Below are positions 17,358 through 25,609 of a stretch of DNA of 64,000 nucleotides, piece by piece. Below the pieces are notes generated by a model. The model was not told the origin of the DNA. It saw nothing but the letters and a program-made list of their open reading frames with translations, and did not search any database. The position numbers and the translations under genes are program-made. How positions within the stretch are numbered: the first letter of the stretch is position 1; each line of letters begins with the position of its first letter. The stretch is taken from positions 62,001 through 126,000 of the forward strand of contig NZ_MZNT01000001.1 of NCBI RefSeq assembly GCF_002042965.1. The letters are read 5' to 3'. Origin of the DNA: Paenibacillus sp. 32352. GTDB lineage: Bacteria; Bacillota; Bacilli; Paenibacillales; NBRC-103111.

Positions 17358-17388
17358 GACCGCTCATGAAGCGGTCTTTTTCTTTTTT
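17358..17388 (+). terminator. Orphan terminator upstream of the DUF1800 gene
   Basis: GACCGC (17358-17363) pairs with GCGGTC (17371-17376), followed by TTTTTC-TTTTTT. No plus-strand gene lies upstream: the neighbour on the left is on the minus strand. It implies a short untranslated transcript ending here, either an sRNA or an attenuated leader. The preceding 190 bases hold no gene. Confidence 0.7.
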
Positions 17389-17463
17389 ACGCCGCGTCAC
17401 TGATTTGTAATAAATCTTCCTTATAATAGAAGCATAAAACCTAGTGAAACGGGTGATGCGAAG

Positions 17464-18780
17464 ATGGGGGCAGCATGGACGGAGAAGGAAGCTGTGCACC
17501 TGCTAAGCCGTACAGGCTTCTATGTGGATAAACGAGATGTTAGCGTTTGCATTGAATTGGGAAAGGAAGAAACGGTCCGGCGGATCATCGCCGGAGAAGC
17601 GTTAGCCGGGGGCGGGAGCGAGCTGCTGCCGCTTGCTCAGGTCAAGGCCGACGGCAAGGAGCTGAAGGCGGATTCTATTGGGGACCAGCAAACGTATTGG
17701 CTGTACCGTATGGTCACATCCGAAGCGCCGTTAATAGAGAAGATGACCTTGTTTTGGCATGGTCATTTCGCCACCTCCTACCAGAAGGTTAAGGAGGTTT
17801 CTCTGATGGTCAGGCAGAACGAGCTTTTCCGGAAATATGCTCTGGGCAGCTTTCATGATTTGGTGCTGGAGATCGGCAAGGATCCGGCAATGATGCTGTA
17901 TCTGGATTCCAACAATAACAAGAAGGGGAAGCCCAACGAAAATTATGCCCGCGAGGTAATGGAACTGTTCACCCTGGGGATCGGCAATTATACGGAGCAG
18001 GACATCAGGGAAGCGGCACGTGCTTTTACCGGTTGGTCCTACAGCAAGCAGAAGGATGAGCTGAAATTCAACAAAGGCCAGCACGACGGCGGCACCAAGA
18101 CCATTCTCGGTGAGAAAGGGAATTTCGATGAGAGCAGCACCATTGACGTGCTGTTTAAGCAAGAGGCGCTCTATCACTTTATGGCGACCAAGCTGCTGAA
18201 GTTTTTTGCTGTGGATGATCCGCCGGAGGAATGGGTCCAACAGGTGGCCGCCGATTTCGCCGAATCGAACAACGTGGGCGAGGTGCTGTCGAAGCTGTTC
18301 TTGTCCGACACGTTCTACGATCCCAAGTATCAGGGGAGCTTGGTCAAGACGCCTGTTGAATACGTCGTGGGGATTCTTCGAGCGTTCCGCATTCCCATGT
18401 CCAAAGGCTTCGCCCAGGCTTCCAGGAAGATGGGGCAGGAGCTGTACCTGCCGCCCGATGTGGCCGGCTGGAGAGGGGGAGCTACCTGGCTAATGACAAC
18501 CAGCTTGCTGGCGCGTTACCTGTTCGCCGAATCGGTAGCCAAACGCATTAACAATGCGCTGCTTGGCGGGAACGACTATAAGCTGGATGCGGAAGCAACA
18601 GCCGAGGATTGGGTTCATCAATTTGCGCAAAATGCGGGTGTATGGTATCTCGGCGAACAAACCACAAAAGTACTTACGAAATACGCGGAGGATACCTTCG
18701 TACATTCGGCACAAAAAGCCGCAGGGATGAAAGGGCTGCTTCAGCTCATAATGATCAGTCCGGAAGCACAGATGAAATAA
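17464..18780 (+). CDS. DUF1800 domain protein
   Basis: A 438-residue protein of the DUF1800 family, recognisable by MTLFWHGHFATS, ENYAREVMELFTLG, YTEQDIREAARAFTGW and PPDVAGWRGG. Members are almost always paired with a DUF1501 protein, as here; their biochemical role is not established. No signal peptide is visible, so export could depend on its Tat-type partner. The ATG begins MGAAWTEKEAVHLLSRTGF, the normal family start. The DUF1501 gene begins 17 bases after the stop. The pair are co-transcribed, perhaps with read-through control at the hairpin at 17358. Confidence 0.92.
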   Translation: MGAAWTEKEAVHLLSRTGFYVDKRDVSVCIELGKEETVRRIIAGEALAGGGSELLPLAQVKADGKELKADSIGDQQTYWLYRMVTSEAPLIEKMTLFWHGHFATSYQKVKEVSLMVRQNELFRKYALGSFHDLVLEIGKDPAMMLYLDSNNNKKGKPNENYAREVMELFTLGIGNYTEQDIREAARAFTGWSYSKQKDELKFNKGQHDGGTKTILGEKGNFDESSTIDVLFKQEALYHFMATKLLKFFAVDDPPEEWVQQVAADFAESNNVGEVLSKLFLSDTFYDPKYQGSLVKTPVEYVVGILRAFRIPMSKGFAQASRKMGQELYLPPDVAGWRGGATWLMTTSLLARYLFAESVAKRINNALLGGNDYKLDAEATAEDWVHQFAQNAGVWYLGEQTTKVLTKYAEDTFVHSAQKAAGMKGLLQLIMISPEAQMK

Positions 18781-18797
18781 GGGGGAGTGAGGGCGGA

Positions 18798-20039
18798 ATG
18801 AAGCTGACAAGAAGGGATTTTTTGTTAAAAGGAACGGCTTTGCTGGCCACGCTCGGGCTGGGAGGACCGATGATTTTCGCACAGGACGGCTCTCCGCTGA
18901 GCAGTGCTTCAGAGGATCAGCAGCAAAATATCGATGCGCCGGTCCTCGTCGTCATTCAGCTGTCCGGGGGCAATGACGGGATTAATACACTCATTCCTTA
19001 TGGCATGGGGGGGTATTTTGACGCTCGCCCGACGCTCAACATTATGGAGAATGAAGTGCTCGCCATTAATAATGAGGTAGGCCTTCATCCGAGCCTGACC
19101 CGGTTGAACGAGCTGTATAAGAACGGCAAGCTGGCGATTATTCAAGGCGTGGGATACCCCAAGCCGGATCACTCGCATTTTCGTTCCATGGAAATATGGC
19201 AAACGGCGGAGCCGGAGAAATACATACGGTCGGGATGGCTGGCACGGTATGTGGAGTCTTCACTGGCCCAATCGAGAAACCCGCTTAAGGCGCTCCAGAT
19301 CGGGAATAACGCGAACAAGGCGTTTCATTCCGATACGATTAACGTTCCTGTCATTCAATCGGTAGAAACCTATACGATGTTTGATCCCAAAACGCCGAAG
19401 GCTGAGCAAAACCGGTTAGCCAAAGCCTTTATTGATATGTACGATCCGAATCGCCAAGGAACGCAAATCAAGGTGACCTGCCAACGGGGCGCTGATGCCT
19501 ATCAGAGCGTGGAAGCTATTCACAGCTTGACGAGCGGGTACCAGAACAAGGTGGAGTATCCCAAATCGGGCATTGCGCGCGATCTTCAGCTCGTTTCCAA
19601 GCTGCTGTCGGGTCAATCGGGAACCCGGGTGTTTTATGTAGAATTGGGCGGATTCGACGATCATGCCCAGGAGAAGGAGCAGCATGCGAAGCTGCTGAAG
19701 CAGCTGGATGAAGCGATTGGTACGTTCTATAAGGATCTGGAGGCGCAAGGGCTGCAGGATCGTGTCGTCACGATGGCCTTCTCCGAATTCGGCCGAAGAG
19801 TGAAGGAGAACGGCAATGGAGGAACGGATCATGGAACCGCGGCCCCGGTATTTGTTCTGGGCGGCAAGGTGAAGGGCGGTATGTACGGAGTCATGCCAAG
19901 CCTCACTAATCTGGATAACGGAGACTTGAAGTACGAGGTCGATTTCCGCTCTGTTTATTATACATTGGTAAATAACTGGCTCAAGGGTGATGCCGGGAGC
20001 GTCGTGAAGGGCTCCTTCGAAAATTTGGCCTTTATTTGA
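18798..20039 (+). CDS. DUF1501 protein with Tat signal
   Basis: A 413-residue exported protein. The N-terminus has a twin-arginine signal (TRRDFLLKG) followed by a hydrophobic stretch ending near GGPMIFAQ. The mature part has the DUF1501 features VVIQLSGGNDGINTLIPYG, HPSLTRL, SHFRSMEIWQTA and SEFGRRVKENGNGGTDHGTAAP, a sulfatase/alkaline-phosphatase-like layout. I reject the longer frame from 18609, which would overlap the upstream gene and bury the Tat signal. GGGAGTGAGGG precedes the ATG. It pairs with the DUF1800 gene; the substrate is unknown. Confidence 0.93.
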   Translation: MKLTRRDFLLKGTALLATLGLGGPMIFAQDGSPLSSASEDQQQNIDAPVLVVIQLSGGNDGINTLIPYGMGGYFDARPTLNIMENEVLAINNEVGLHPSLTRLNELYKNGKLAIIQGVGYPKPDHSHFRSMEIWQTAEPEKYIRSGWLARYVESSLAQSRNPLKALQIGNNANKAFHSDTINVPVIQSVETYTMFDPKTPKAEQNRLAKAFIDMYDPNRQGTQIKVTCQRGADAYQSVEAIHSLTSGYQNKVEYPKSGIARDLQLVSKLLSGQSGTRVFYVELGGFDDHAQEKEQHAKLLKQLDEAIGTFYKDLEAQGLQDRVVTMAFSEFGRRVKENGNGGTDHGTAAPVFVLGGKVKGGMYGVMPSLTNLDNGDLKYEVDFRSVYYTLVNNWLKGDAGSVVKGSFENLAFI

Positions 20040-20107
20040 TTTTATATTAAAAGGATAAAACCGATCCTGTCCTTTGGGGCTTGATCGGTTTTTGCATGAA
20101 GGTCGGG

Positions 20108-20683
20108 TTACAAAGAGCCTTCCAGCGGATAGATACCGATGGTTTCGTACATAGGCTGCCGGTACATATGGGTGCGGAACAAAACAATACGATCGACGGT
20201 CCACGATGCGGATTCCCCATTAGACCCTTCAATATCCGGGAGAGGGACTTCTGTATAGGGGGCTTCACCCGTATATTTTTTGGCAAGGGTAATATGCGGT
20301 CTATAAGGACGGTTTTCAGGCTGAAAGCCTAGAGGCTCCATGGCCTGCACGATGCGGGCTTGAAGCTGCCGTAACGGCTCCATTTGGCCGCTCAGTCCCT
20401 TCCACAGTATAGAAGGGGCATCCGGCTTGCCGAACGTACCCAGCCCCCCAAATTGCAAGCGGAACGGACGTATCGGCTTAGTTAGAGAGGTGAGGGAGCT
20501 CTTCACTTGTTCGGCCGTCTGCGGGTCGGTATCTCCCAGGAAGCACAGCGTAATATGCAGGTCTTCGGGATGAACCCATTTTCTAAATGAACGGCTCGCC
20601 CGAAGCTCGTCCATCTCTCTTTGCAGGAAGGAACGTTCAGCGGTATTGAACGGTATAGCTATAAACAATCTGTCTGTGCTCAT
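20108..20683 (-). CDS. thpR: RNA 2',3'-cyclic phosphodiesterase
   Basis: A 191-residue member of the 2H phosphoesterase (LigT/ThpR) family, which opens 2',3'-cyclic phosphates on RNA ends. The two catalytic HxTx motifs are clear: HITLCFLG (about residue 44) and HITLAKKY (about 129). The start MSTDRLFIAIPF is typical of the family. It converges on the DUF1800-DUF1501 operon. A hairpin around 20060-20093 (AAAACCGATC and GATCGGTTTTT) in the gap could terminate the plus-strand pair. Confidence 0.92.
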   Translation of the reverse strand: MSTDRLFIAIPFNTAERSFLQREMDELRASRSFRKWVHPEDLHITLCFLGDTDPQTAEQVKSSLTSLTKPIRPFRLQFGGLGTFGKPDAPSILWKGLSGQMEPLRQLQARIVQAMEPLGFQPENRPYRPHITLAKKYTGEAPYTEVPLPDIEGSNGESASWTVDRIVLFRTHMYRQPMYETIGIYPLEGSL

Positions 20684-20860
20684 GCCAATCCCCCTTTATT
20701 TCTTGTTCTTTGAAATTAAGATATCCGGCTCTTTGTGAAATATGTATCAATGATGTGAAGAATGAGCATAACTACTTGATGGATTAGGACAAACTTTGCT
20801 ATCATACCTATATCAAATCAAAAGATGCTGATGCTAATAACAAGGTGAAGGTGTGAAACC

Positions 20861-21949
20861 ATGACGAAACGAGCGTATAATTTTAACCCGGGTCCTGCGG
20901 CTCTTCCGTTGGAAGTATTACAGCAAGCTCAACAGGAATTTGTAGATTATAACGGAATTGGCATGTCCTTGATGGAAATTTCCCATCGCAGCAAAGAGTA
21001 TGAAGCTATCAATGCGGAAACGCAAGCTTTATTGCTGGAGCTTCTGGGAATTGAATCCGGATATAAAGCATTGTTCATGGGCGGCGGCGCAAGCACCCAA
21101 TTCGCCACTATTCCAATGAACTTCCTGAAGCCAGGTAAAGTGGGCAGCTACATCATCACCGGCAGCTTCTCCGAGAAAGCTTATGAAGAAGGCAAAGTGG
21201 TAGGAGAAGCCGTAATTGCGGCATCCAACAAGGAAGGCAAATGGAGAAGCCTGCCTAAGCAGGAGGATATCCATATTGATCCTAATTCGGCCTATGTCCA
21301 CATGACGACGAACAACACGATCGAAGGCTCGCAGTTCTCCTACATTCCGGAAACGGGAGACATTCCTTTGATCGGCGATATGACGAGCGGAATTTTGAGC
21401 CGTCCGATCGATGCAAGCAAATTTGCGATGATCTATGCGGGCGCACAAAAAAACCTCGGCCCATCCGGCGTAACCGTAGCGGTAATCCGCGACGACCTGC
21501 TGGCTGAGGAGCCGAAGCACATTCCTTTCATGCTTCGTTATACGACGCATGCCAAGAACAGCTCCCTGTACAATACGCCTCCGGTTCATTCCATCTACAT
21601 GGTGAACCTGGTATTGAAATGGGTTAAGAACAACGGCGGCGTTGCTGCGATGGAGAAGAACAACATCGAGAAAAGCAAGCTTGTGTACGATGTTATTGAC
21701 GCCAGCGGCGGCTTCTACAGCGGCAACATTGATCCGGACAGCCGTTCGATCATGAACATCACCTTCCGCCTCCCAAGCGAAGAGCTGGAGAAGAAATTCG
21801 TGAAGGAATCCGAGCAGCATAACTTCGTTGGCTTGGCCGGACACCGCAGCGTAGGCGGCATTCGTGCTTCGGCTTATAACGCAGTTCCTTACGAGGCTTG
21901 CAAAGCATTGGCTGAGTATATGATCGATTTCCAAAAACGCAACGGATAA
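20861..21949 (+). CDS. serC: Phosphoserine aminotransferase
   Basis: SerC is a PLP enzyme that converts 3-phosphohydroxypyruvate to phosphoserine in serine biosynthesis. The 362-residue protein begins RAYNFNPGPAALP and has GGGASTQFATIPMN, the PLP-lysine motif GAQKNLGPSG (about residue 197), TPPVHSIYM and GHRSVGGIRASAYNA, all family hallmarks. AAGGTG lies before the ATG. It is monocistronic, ending at the terminator at 21960. No serA or serB is adjacent. Confidence 0.97.
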   Translation: MTKRAYNFNPGPAALPLEVLQQAQQEFVDYNGIGMSLMEISHRSKEYEAINAETQALLLELLGIESGYKALFMGGGASTQFATIPMNFLKPGKVGSYIITGSFSEKAYEEGKVVGEAVIAASNKEGKWRSLPKQEDIHIDPNSAYVHMTTNNTIEGSQFSYIPETGDIPLIGDMTSGILSRPIDASKFAMIYAGAQKNLGPSGVTVAVIRDDLLAEEPKHIPFMLRYTTHAKNSSLYNTPPVHSIYMVNLVLKWVKNNGGVAAMEKNNIEKSKLVYDVIDASGGFYSGNIDPDSRSIMNITFRLPSEELEKKFVKESEQHNFVGLAGHRSVGGIRASAYNAVPYEACKALAEYMIDFQKRNG

Positions 21950-21959
21950 AAGAGGAAGC

Positions 21960-21996
21960 GGCAGTCCTTACTGCACAAGGGGGACTGTCTTTCTTT
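21960..21996 (+). terminator. serC terminator
   Basis: GGCAGTCC (21960-21967) pairs with GGACTGTC (21982-21989), followed by a T-rich tail. Confidence 0.8.
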
Positions 21997-22019
21997 TTGC
22001 AATGGGGTATGGGCATAGA

Positions 22020-22062
22020 AAAAATGAGCACCGCTACATCATGTAAGGCGGCACTCATTTTT
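22020..22062. terminator. Second, bidirectional hairpin between serC and the regulator
   Basis: AAAATGAG (22021-22028) pairs with CTCATTTT (22054-22061), with CCGC/GCGG inside. Flanking A and T runs suit termination in both directions, mainly for the minus-strand regulator. Confidence 0.8.
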
Positions 22063-22078
22063 ATCGAATAAAATCGGA

Positions 22079-22792
22079 TTAGGCGAGAGACTCCTTCATG
22101 GCTGGTTCGGTCAGCTTGTAGCCGACATTCCGAATAGTGACAATGTATTCAGGATTTCGCGCGTTGTGCTCAATTTTATCCCGTAGATGGCTAATATGGA
22201 CGTCCACAATCCGCGTATCGCCGAGAAAGTGATAATCCCATACGCCGTGAAGCAGTTGCTGGCGGCTCAGTACTTTGCCGCGGTGCTTGCATAAGAACAG
22301 AAGCAGGTCGAATTCCTTAGGCGTAAGCTCTATCGTTTGGCCGCGTAAGGTAACCTCCCGCTGGTCGGCTTGAATCTCGATTTGCCCGACCGTAAGGGGT
22401 GCATTCTCTACAGTGGACGGAAGGGTCTGCAGACGGCGCAAAATTGCCTGAATACGGGAAATCAATTCCTGGGGACTGAACGGCTTGGTCATATAATCGT
22501 CGGCGCCGTTATCAAGACCGGCAATTTTATCCGATAAGTCCTGCATCGCGGTCAGCATAATAATGGGAACCAGGTTGTTTTGTTCACGCAGCTTGCGGCA
22601 AACTTGAATACCATCCATTTTGGGCAGCATCAGGTCCAGTACGATCACATCGGGCCGAAAATGTTGAATGGCTTGGAATACAGCTTCGCCGTCATATACG
22701 CAGTGTACCTCGAAGCCTACCAGCTTCAGGTTAAATTCTATAAGCATCGAAATGGAAGGTTCGTCGTCAACAACAAGAATTTTCTTCTTCAT
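22079..22792 (-). CDS. Orphan OmpR/PhoB-family response regulator
   Basis: The 237-residue regulator has a receiver domain with Asp53 in VLDLMLPKMDG, Thr and Lys of the switch (LTAMQD, MTKPFSP), and a winged-helix domain ending IVTIRNVGYKLTEP. It is PhoP/PhoB-like in layout. No kinase gene lies on either side, so its partner is elsewhere in the genome. It is divergent from trmL, with about 150 bases between, and probably monocistronic. Confidence 0.92.
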   Translation of the reverse strand: MKKKILVVDDEPSISMLIEFNLKLVGFEVHCVYDGEAVFQAIQHFRPDVIVLDLMLPKMDGIQVCRKLREQNNLVPIIMLTAMQDLSDKIAGLDNGADDYMTKPFSPQELISRIQAILRRLQTLPSTVENAPLTVGQIEIQADQREVTLRGQTIELTPKEFDLLLFLCKHRGKVLSRQQLLHGVWDYHFLGDTRIVDVHISHLRDKIEHNARNPEYIVTIRNVGYKLTEPAMKESLA

Positions 22793-22943
22793 CCTTCGAA
22801 TCTCCTTTTGTAGGTTAGCGCTTGATAGTTCTATTATGGCAGGCTTCTATCAACCGCATATTAAGGATAGGTAAAGTGAATGTTAAATCTCACGGCTTAT
22901 GTATAAAATAGTAAGGTAGAACAAACGAGGTGACGATTGAGCT

Positions 22944-23408
22944 ATGGCATTTCATATTGTACTAGTGGAACCGGAAATTCCGGCCAATACGGGCAACATT
23001 TCAAGAACATGCGCAGCGACAGGAACGTGGCTGCATCTGGTAAGACCGCTTGGCTTCAACACGGATGATAGGACTCTAAAGCGTGCGGGGCTGGATTACT
23101 GGCATTCCGTAAAGCTCGAATATCATGATTCCTTTCAGGAAGTGAAGGATAAATATAAGGACGGGCGCTTCTTCTTTGCCACGACCAAGGCCAGCCGCGT
23201 TTACACCGATTTTACATTCCAGGACGGAGATTTCCTTGTCTTCGGTAAGGAAACGAAGGGGCTGGCGCCCGAGATTTTGGCGGAGCACCCGGAGCAGCTG
23301 ATGCGCATGCCGATGTCGGATGCGGTCCGTTCTCTGAATTTATCCAATTCAGCGGCTATCATTTTATATGAAGCTTTACGTCAAAACGGGTTCCCAGGCC
23401 TTACTTAA
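22944..23408 (+). CDS. trmL: tRNA (cytidine(34)-2'-O)-methyltransferase
   Basis: A 154-residue SPOUT methyltransferase that 2'-O-methylates the wobble base of tRNA-Leu. Family motifs are clear: VEPEIPANTGNISRTCAATG at the N-terminus, LVRPLGF, FGKETKGLAPEIL and the C-terminal knot MPMSDAVRSLNLSNSAAIILYEALRQ. The length is normal. GAGGTGA lies upstream of the ATG. It is transcribed in the same direction as the AbrB-family gene but with a gap of over 130 bases. Confidence 0.96.
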   Translation: MAFHIVLVEPEIPANTGNISRTCAATGTWLHLVRPLGFNTDDRTLKRAGLDYWHSVKLEYHDSFQEVKDKYKDGRFFFATTKASRVYTDFTFQDGDFLVFGKETKGLAPEILAEHPEQLMRMPMSDAVRSLNLSNSAAIILYEALRQNGFPGLT

Positions 23409-23539
23409 ATTACAAACAATTAAGGGGGATATGGCAGGAATTTTGACACAAGCCACGAATAGTATAAAGACAAGCTTTTGTACGTATCCGGGCTTGGTTA
23501 TAAGGTTCTTTTTGTTGTGGAAAGTGAGGTGAATTAGTG

Positions 23540-23785
23540 ATGAAACCGGCAGGTGTAGTTAGAAAAGTAGATCAGTTGGGCCGTATCGTACTTCCGAAGT
23601 CGCTGCGTAAACGCTATCAGATGAATGAAGGCGACCCTGTTGAAATATTAGTTAGCGGAGATCACATTATTTTGGAGAGATATCGTCCGCGCTGTGTGTT
23701 CTGCAGCTCGATGGAGCAGGTCAGCGAGTTTAAGGAGCGTCACATTTGCGCCGAATGTTTAGGCGAAATGAGCGTTCTGAAATAG
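23540..23785 (+). CDS. AbrB-family transition-state regulator with cysteine-pair tail
   Basis: The N-terminal 45 residues are a swapped-hairpin AbrB domain (VRKVDQLGRIVLPKSLR, GDPVEILVSGDHIILERY). In B. subtilis this family represses post-exponential genes. Unlike AbrB or Abh, the remaining 30 residues hold two CxxC pairs (CVFC and CAEC) about 18 residues apart, which look like a small zinc knuckle. AGGTGA precedes a GTG at 23537 and the ATG at 23540; I chose the ATG. A strong terminator follows, so it is monocistronic. Confidence 0.85.
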   Translation: MKPAGVVRKVDQLGRIVLPKSLRKRYQMNEGDPVEILVSGDHIILERYRPRCVFCSSMEQVSEFKERHICAECLGEMSVLK

Positions 23786-23809
23786 AGGGCTGCAGGAGAT
23801 AAAAAGCAG

Positions 23810-23853
23810 AAAGCATCACATTCCTTGAATTTCAGGAGCGTGATGCTTTTTTT
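23810..23853 (+). terminator. Terminator of the AbrB-family gene
   Basis: AAAGCATCAC (23810-23819) pairs with GTGATGCTTT (23840-23849), then seven T residues in all. Confidence 0.9.
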
Positions 23854-23918
23854 CATTCGTTATCGATAGTTCGAAACGGTAGGTTATCTCATCATGATCT
23901 CAAGAAAGGCCTTTAGGA

Positions 23919-24017
23919 TTAAAGACCTTTCGTCTTGTCGTCATTATAAGCTGCAGTGCACATAGCTACGAGAAACATCAAGAAGACTAAGTTGACAATC
24001 CAAAATGTTGCTGACAT
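23919..24017 (-). CDS. Small single-span membrane peptide, 32 residues
   Basis: This short frame has a strong ribosome site (AGGGGG, about nine bases before the ATG) and a TATAAT -10 at 24040-24045, so expression is plausible. The peptide is one hydrophobic helix (residues about 4-22, FWIVNLVFLMFLVAM) followed by a short charged tail with NDDKTK. I do not recognise a family. It lies between the convergent AbrB-family terminator and the upstream end of the minus-strand glycosidase gene, with its own promoter. It could be a membrane-protein regulator or simply unannotated. The evidence is start signals and composition only. Confidence 0.55.
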   Translation of the reverse strand: MSATFWIVNLVFLMFLVAMCTAAYNDDKTKGL

Positions 24018-24086
24018 CAGTCTGCACCCCCTGCCCCTTATTATAACCAATCACTGCCTAAAAAAATATTACCAAAATGTGAACAT

Positions 24087-25163
24087 TTATTTAAAAAACA
24101 AGAAATGCGTCGGTAACGGACGAAGTTTTCCATCAGAAGGACGGTTGATGATCTGCCCCTCATAAATAAGGCTTGAGGAGCCGCCGCCATCCAGATTATA
24201 GGCATCCTTCACGCCTAGCTGGAGCAGCTTGTCCTGCAGCTCTGCAAGCGTAGCTCCCGAATTGCCCCGCTCGTCGTACCCGTCCGTGACCAAAAACAGC
24301 AGCTGGTCATTCTTGAAGTTGCCGACCACGGTTCTCGGGGCCCGCGCAGGCGAGGTTTGCCATTGCGGCGGAATCGTTTGCTTCTTGCCGTTTTGCAGCA
24401 GCACAGGAACGAAGGTGGCGCCAAAAGCCGGCTTCAGCTTGTCCAAATCCTCCTGGCGCGAGAATTTGCCGCCGATCAGCTTGCGGTCCGTACTGAGCCC
24501 GATAAACGCAAGATCCTCAAACGTCGGCTCAAACCCATACACATATTTGCTGTTATAGACGGTCGTGCTGAGAGGATATCGTTTCCCCGATTTATTGTCA
24601 TCGGCAAATCCGCCTGCATTGATACCGGCGACAGCACCATAGCGGCGGGCGGCGTCCAGGGTCGTTTCGCTTCCGCCCACGGCATCCTTGCCGAGCACCA
24701 TCTTCATCGCTTTGTCGGATTTCATATTTACCTTCAAAGCATAGCCCTTATAGTTCTTGTCGCTGAAATTATAAAGCTTCAAATCAATATTGGTGCTACT
24801 GGTTTGTCTCGCGACCTGGCCTCCAAGCTTGGCGGCCACCCGGGAGTCGAAAATAGCATTCGGCTTGGCGGATGCGGCCTCGGCCGTCGCTACCATAGCG
24901 GTCACTTCCGAAGCGCTCTTGTCATAGAGCTGAAAGAAGCGCTCGATGGTCGATTTGGTCTGGGTTGCATCCTCCTTGGCCTTGTCCAGCTGCTTGCCCG
25001 ATGCTTCCAATTGGGATTGTATCGAAAAATCGGTCTTGGCAAACCTCTGGAATTCGGGAAGCTGGACGGAAACCTGGGAACAAAGTAAAAAAATCATCAT
25101 ACCGAGAAAAGGCGCCAGTGCCAGCAGGAGGGTTCGATTTATAAGTTGAATGGGATTATGCAT
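24087..25163 (-). CDS. Membrane-anchored phosphodiester glycosidase family protein
   Basis: A 358-residue protein with one N-terminal membrane anchor (about 11-30), a helical linker (about 48-90), and a C-terminal NAGPA/phosphodiester glycosidase domain. The domain shows GAVAGINAGGF, ARAPRTVVGNF, LFLVTDGYDERG, GATLAELQDKLLQLG and the signature NLDGGGSSSL. Members cleave sugar-phosphate diesters or act in exopolysaccharide biosynthesis; the substrate here is unknown. It is the last gene of a four-gene minus-strand operon, 14 bases after the coiled-coil gene, so it may be controlled with the YesM/YesN pair. Confidence 0.88.
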   Translation of the reverse strand: MHNPIQLINRTLLLALAPFLGMMIFLLCSQVSVQLPEFQRFAKTDFSIQSQLEASGKQLDKAKEDATQTKSTIERFFQLYDKSASEVTAMVATAEAASAKPNAIFDSRVAAKLGGQVARQTSSTNIDLKLYNFSDKNYKGYALKVNMKSDKAMKMVLGKDAVGGSETTLDAARRYGAVAGINAGGFADDNKSGKRYPLSTTVYNSKYVYGFEPTFEDLAFIGLSTDRKLIGGKFSRQEDLDKLKPAFGATFVPVLLQNGKKQTIPPQWQTSPARAPRTVVGNFKNDQLLFLVTDGYDERGNSGATLAELQDKLLQLGVKDAYNLDGGGSSSLIYEGQIINRPSDGKLRPLPTHFLFFK

Positions 25164-25177
25164 TTCATGAAGTCTCC

Positions 25178-25609
25178 TTATTGCAGTACATCCAGGTTTT
25201 TCTTCAACTCATCCAGCTTTTTCTTCACTTCATTAAGCTGCGTATACAGCTGGTTGCTGTTATCGGTCTTGTTATTGGCGCTATCCTTGGTGAAGGCGAG
25301 CAGCTCGTTCAAGGAATCGATCTTTCCCTGCATCTTCGTAAGGTCGCCGCTGACGCTTTCCTTCAGCTCCGCAATCTGCTTCTGGTAGTCTTCCTGAACC
25401 GCCTTCAGCTGCGCCTCGGTCTGTACCGCAATCTCCGCGGCGATCTGCTGCCGCAAATGATCGGTATACAGCTTGGCGCCGAGCGCTCCTAACGCAATCA
25501 ATAGCGTCCATCCCATAAATAAAAAAACATAGGTTTTCTTCCTGCCTTTAGCCGGCTTGCTTTTTCGCACCACCAGCTGCTCGGAAGCAGGTTCCAGGGG
25601 CATATTCAT
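25178..25609 (-). CDS. Membrane-anchored coiled-coil protein
   Basis: I do not recognise this 143-residue protein. It has a basic N-terminus (RKSKPAKGRKK), one membrane segment (about 27-45), then an almost continuous coiled coil to the end (heptads in EAQLKAVQEDYQKQIAELK and QLNEVKKKLDELKKNLDVL). Its ATG overlaps the stop of the regulator gene (ATGA), and the glycosidase gene starts 14 bases later. Tight coupling suggests it works with one of these, perhaps as a scaffold for the glycosidase, whose own linker is also helical. That role is inference. Confidence 0.7.
   Translation of the reverse strand: MNMPLEPASEQLVVRKSKPAKGRKKTYVFLFMGWTLLIALGALGAKLYTDHLRQQIAAEIAVQTEAQLKAVQEDYQKQIAELKESVSGDLTKMQGKIDSLNELLAFTKDSANNKTDNSNQLYTQLNEVKKKLDELKKNLDVLQ

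Noticed and set aside
18609..18797. Upstream extension of the DUF1501 gene
   Set aside because: It would overlap the DUF1800 gene and place the Tat signal 63 residues inside the protein.
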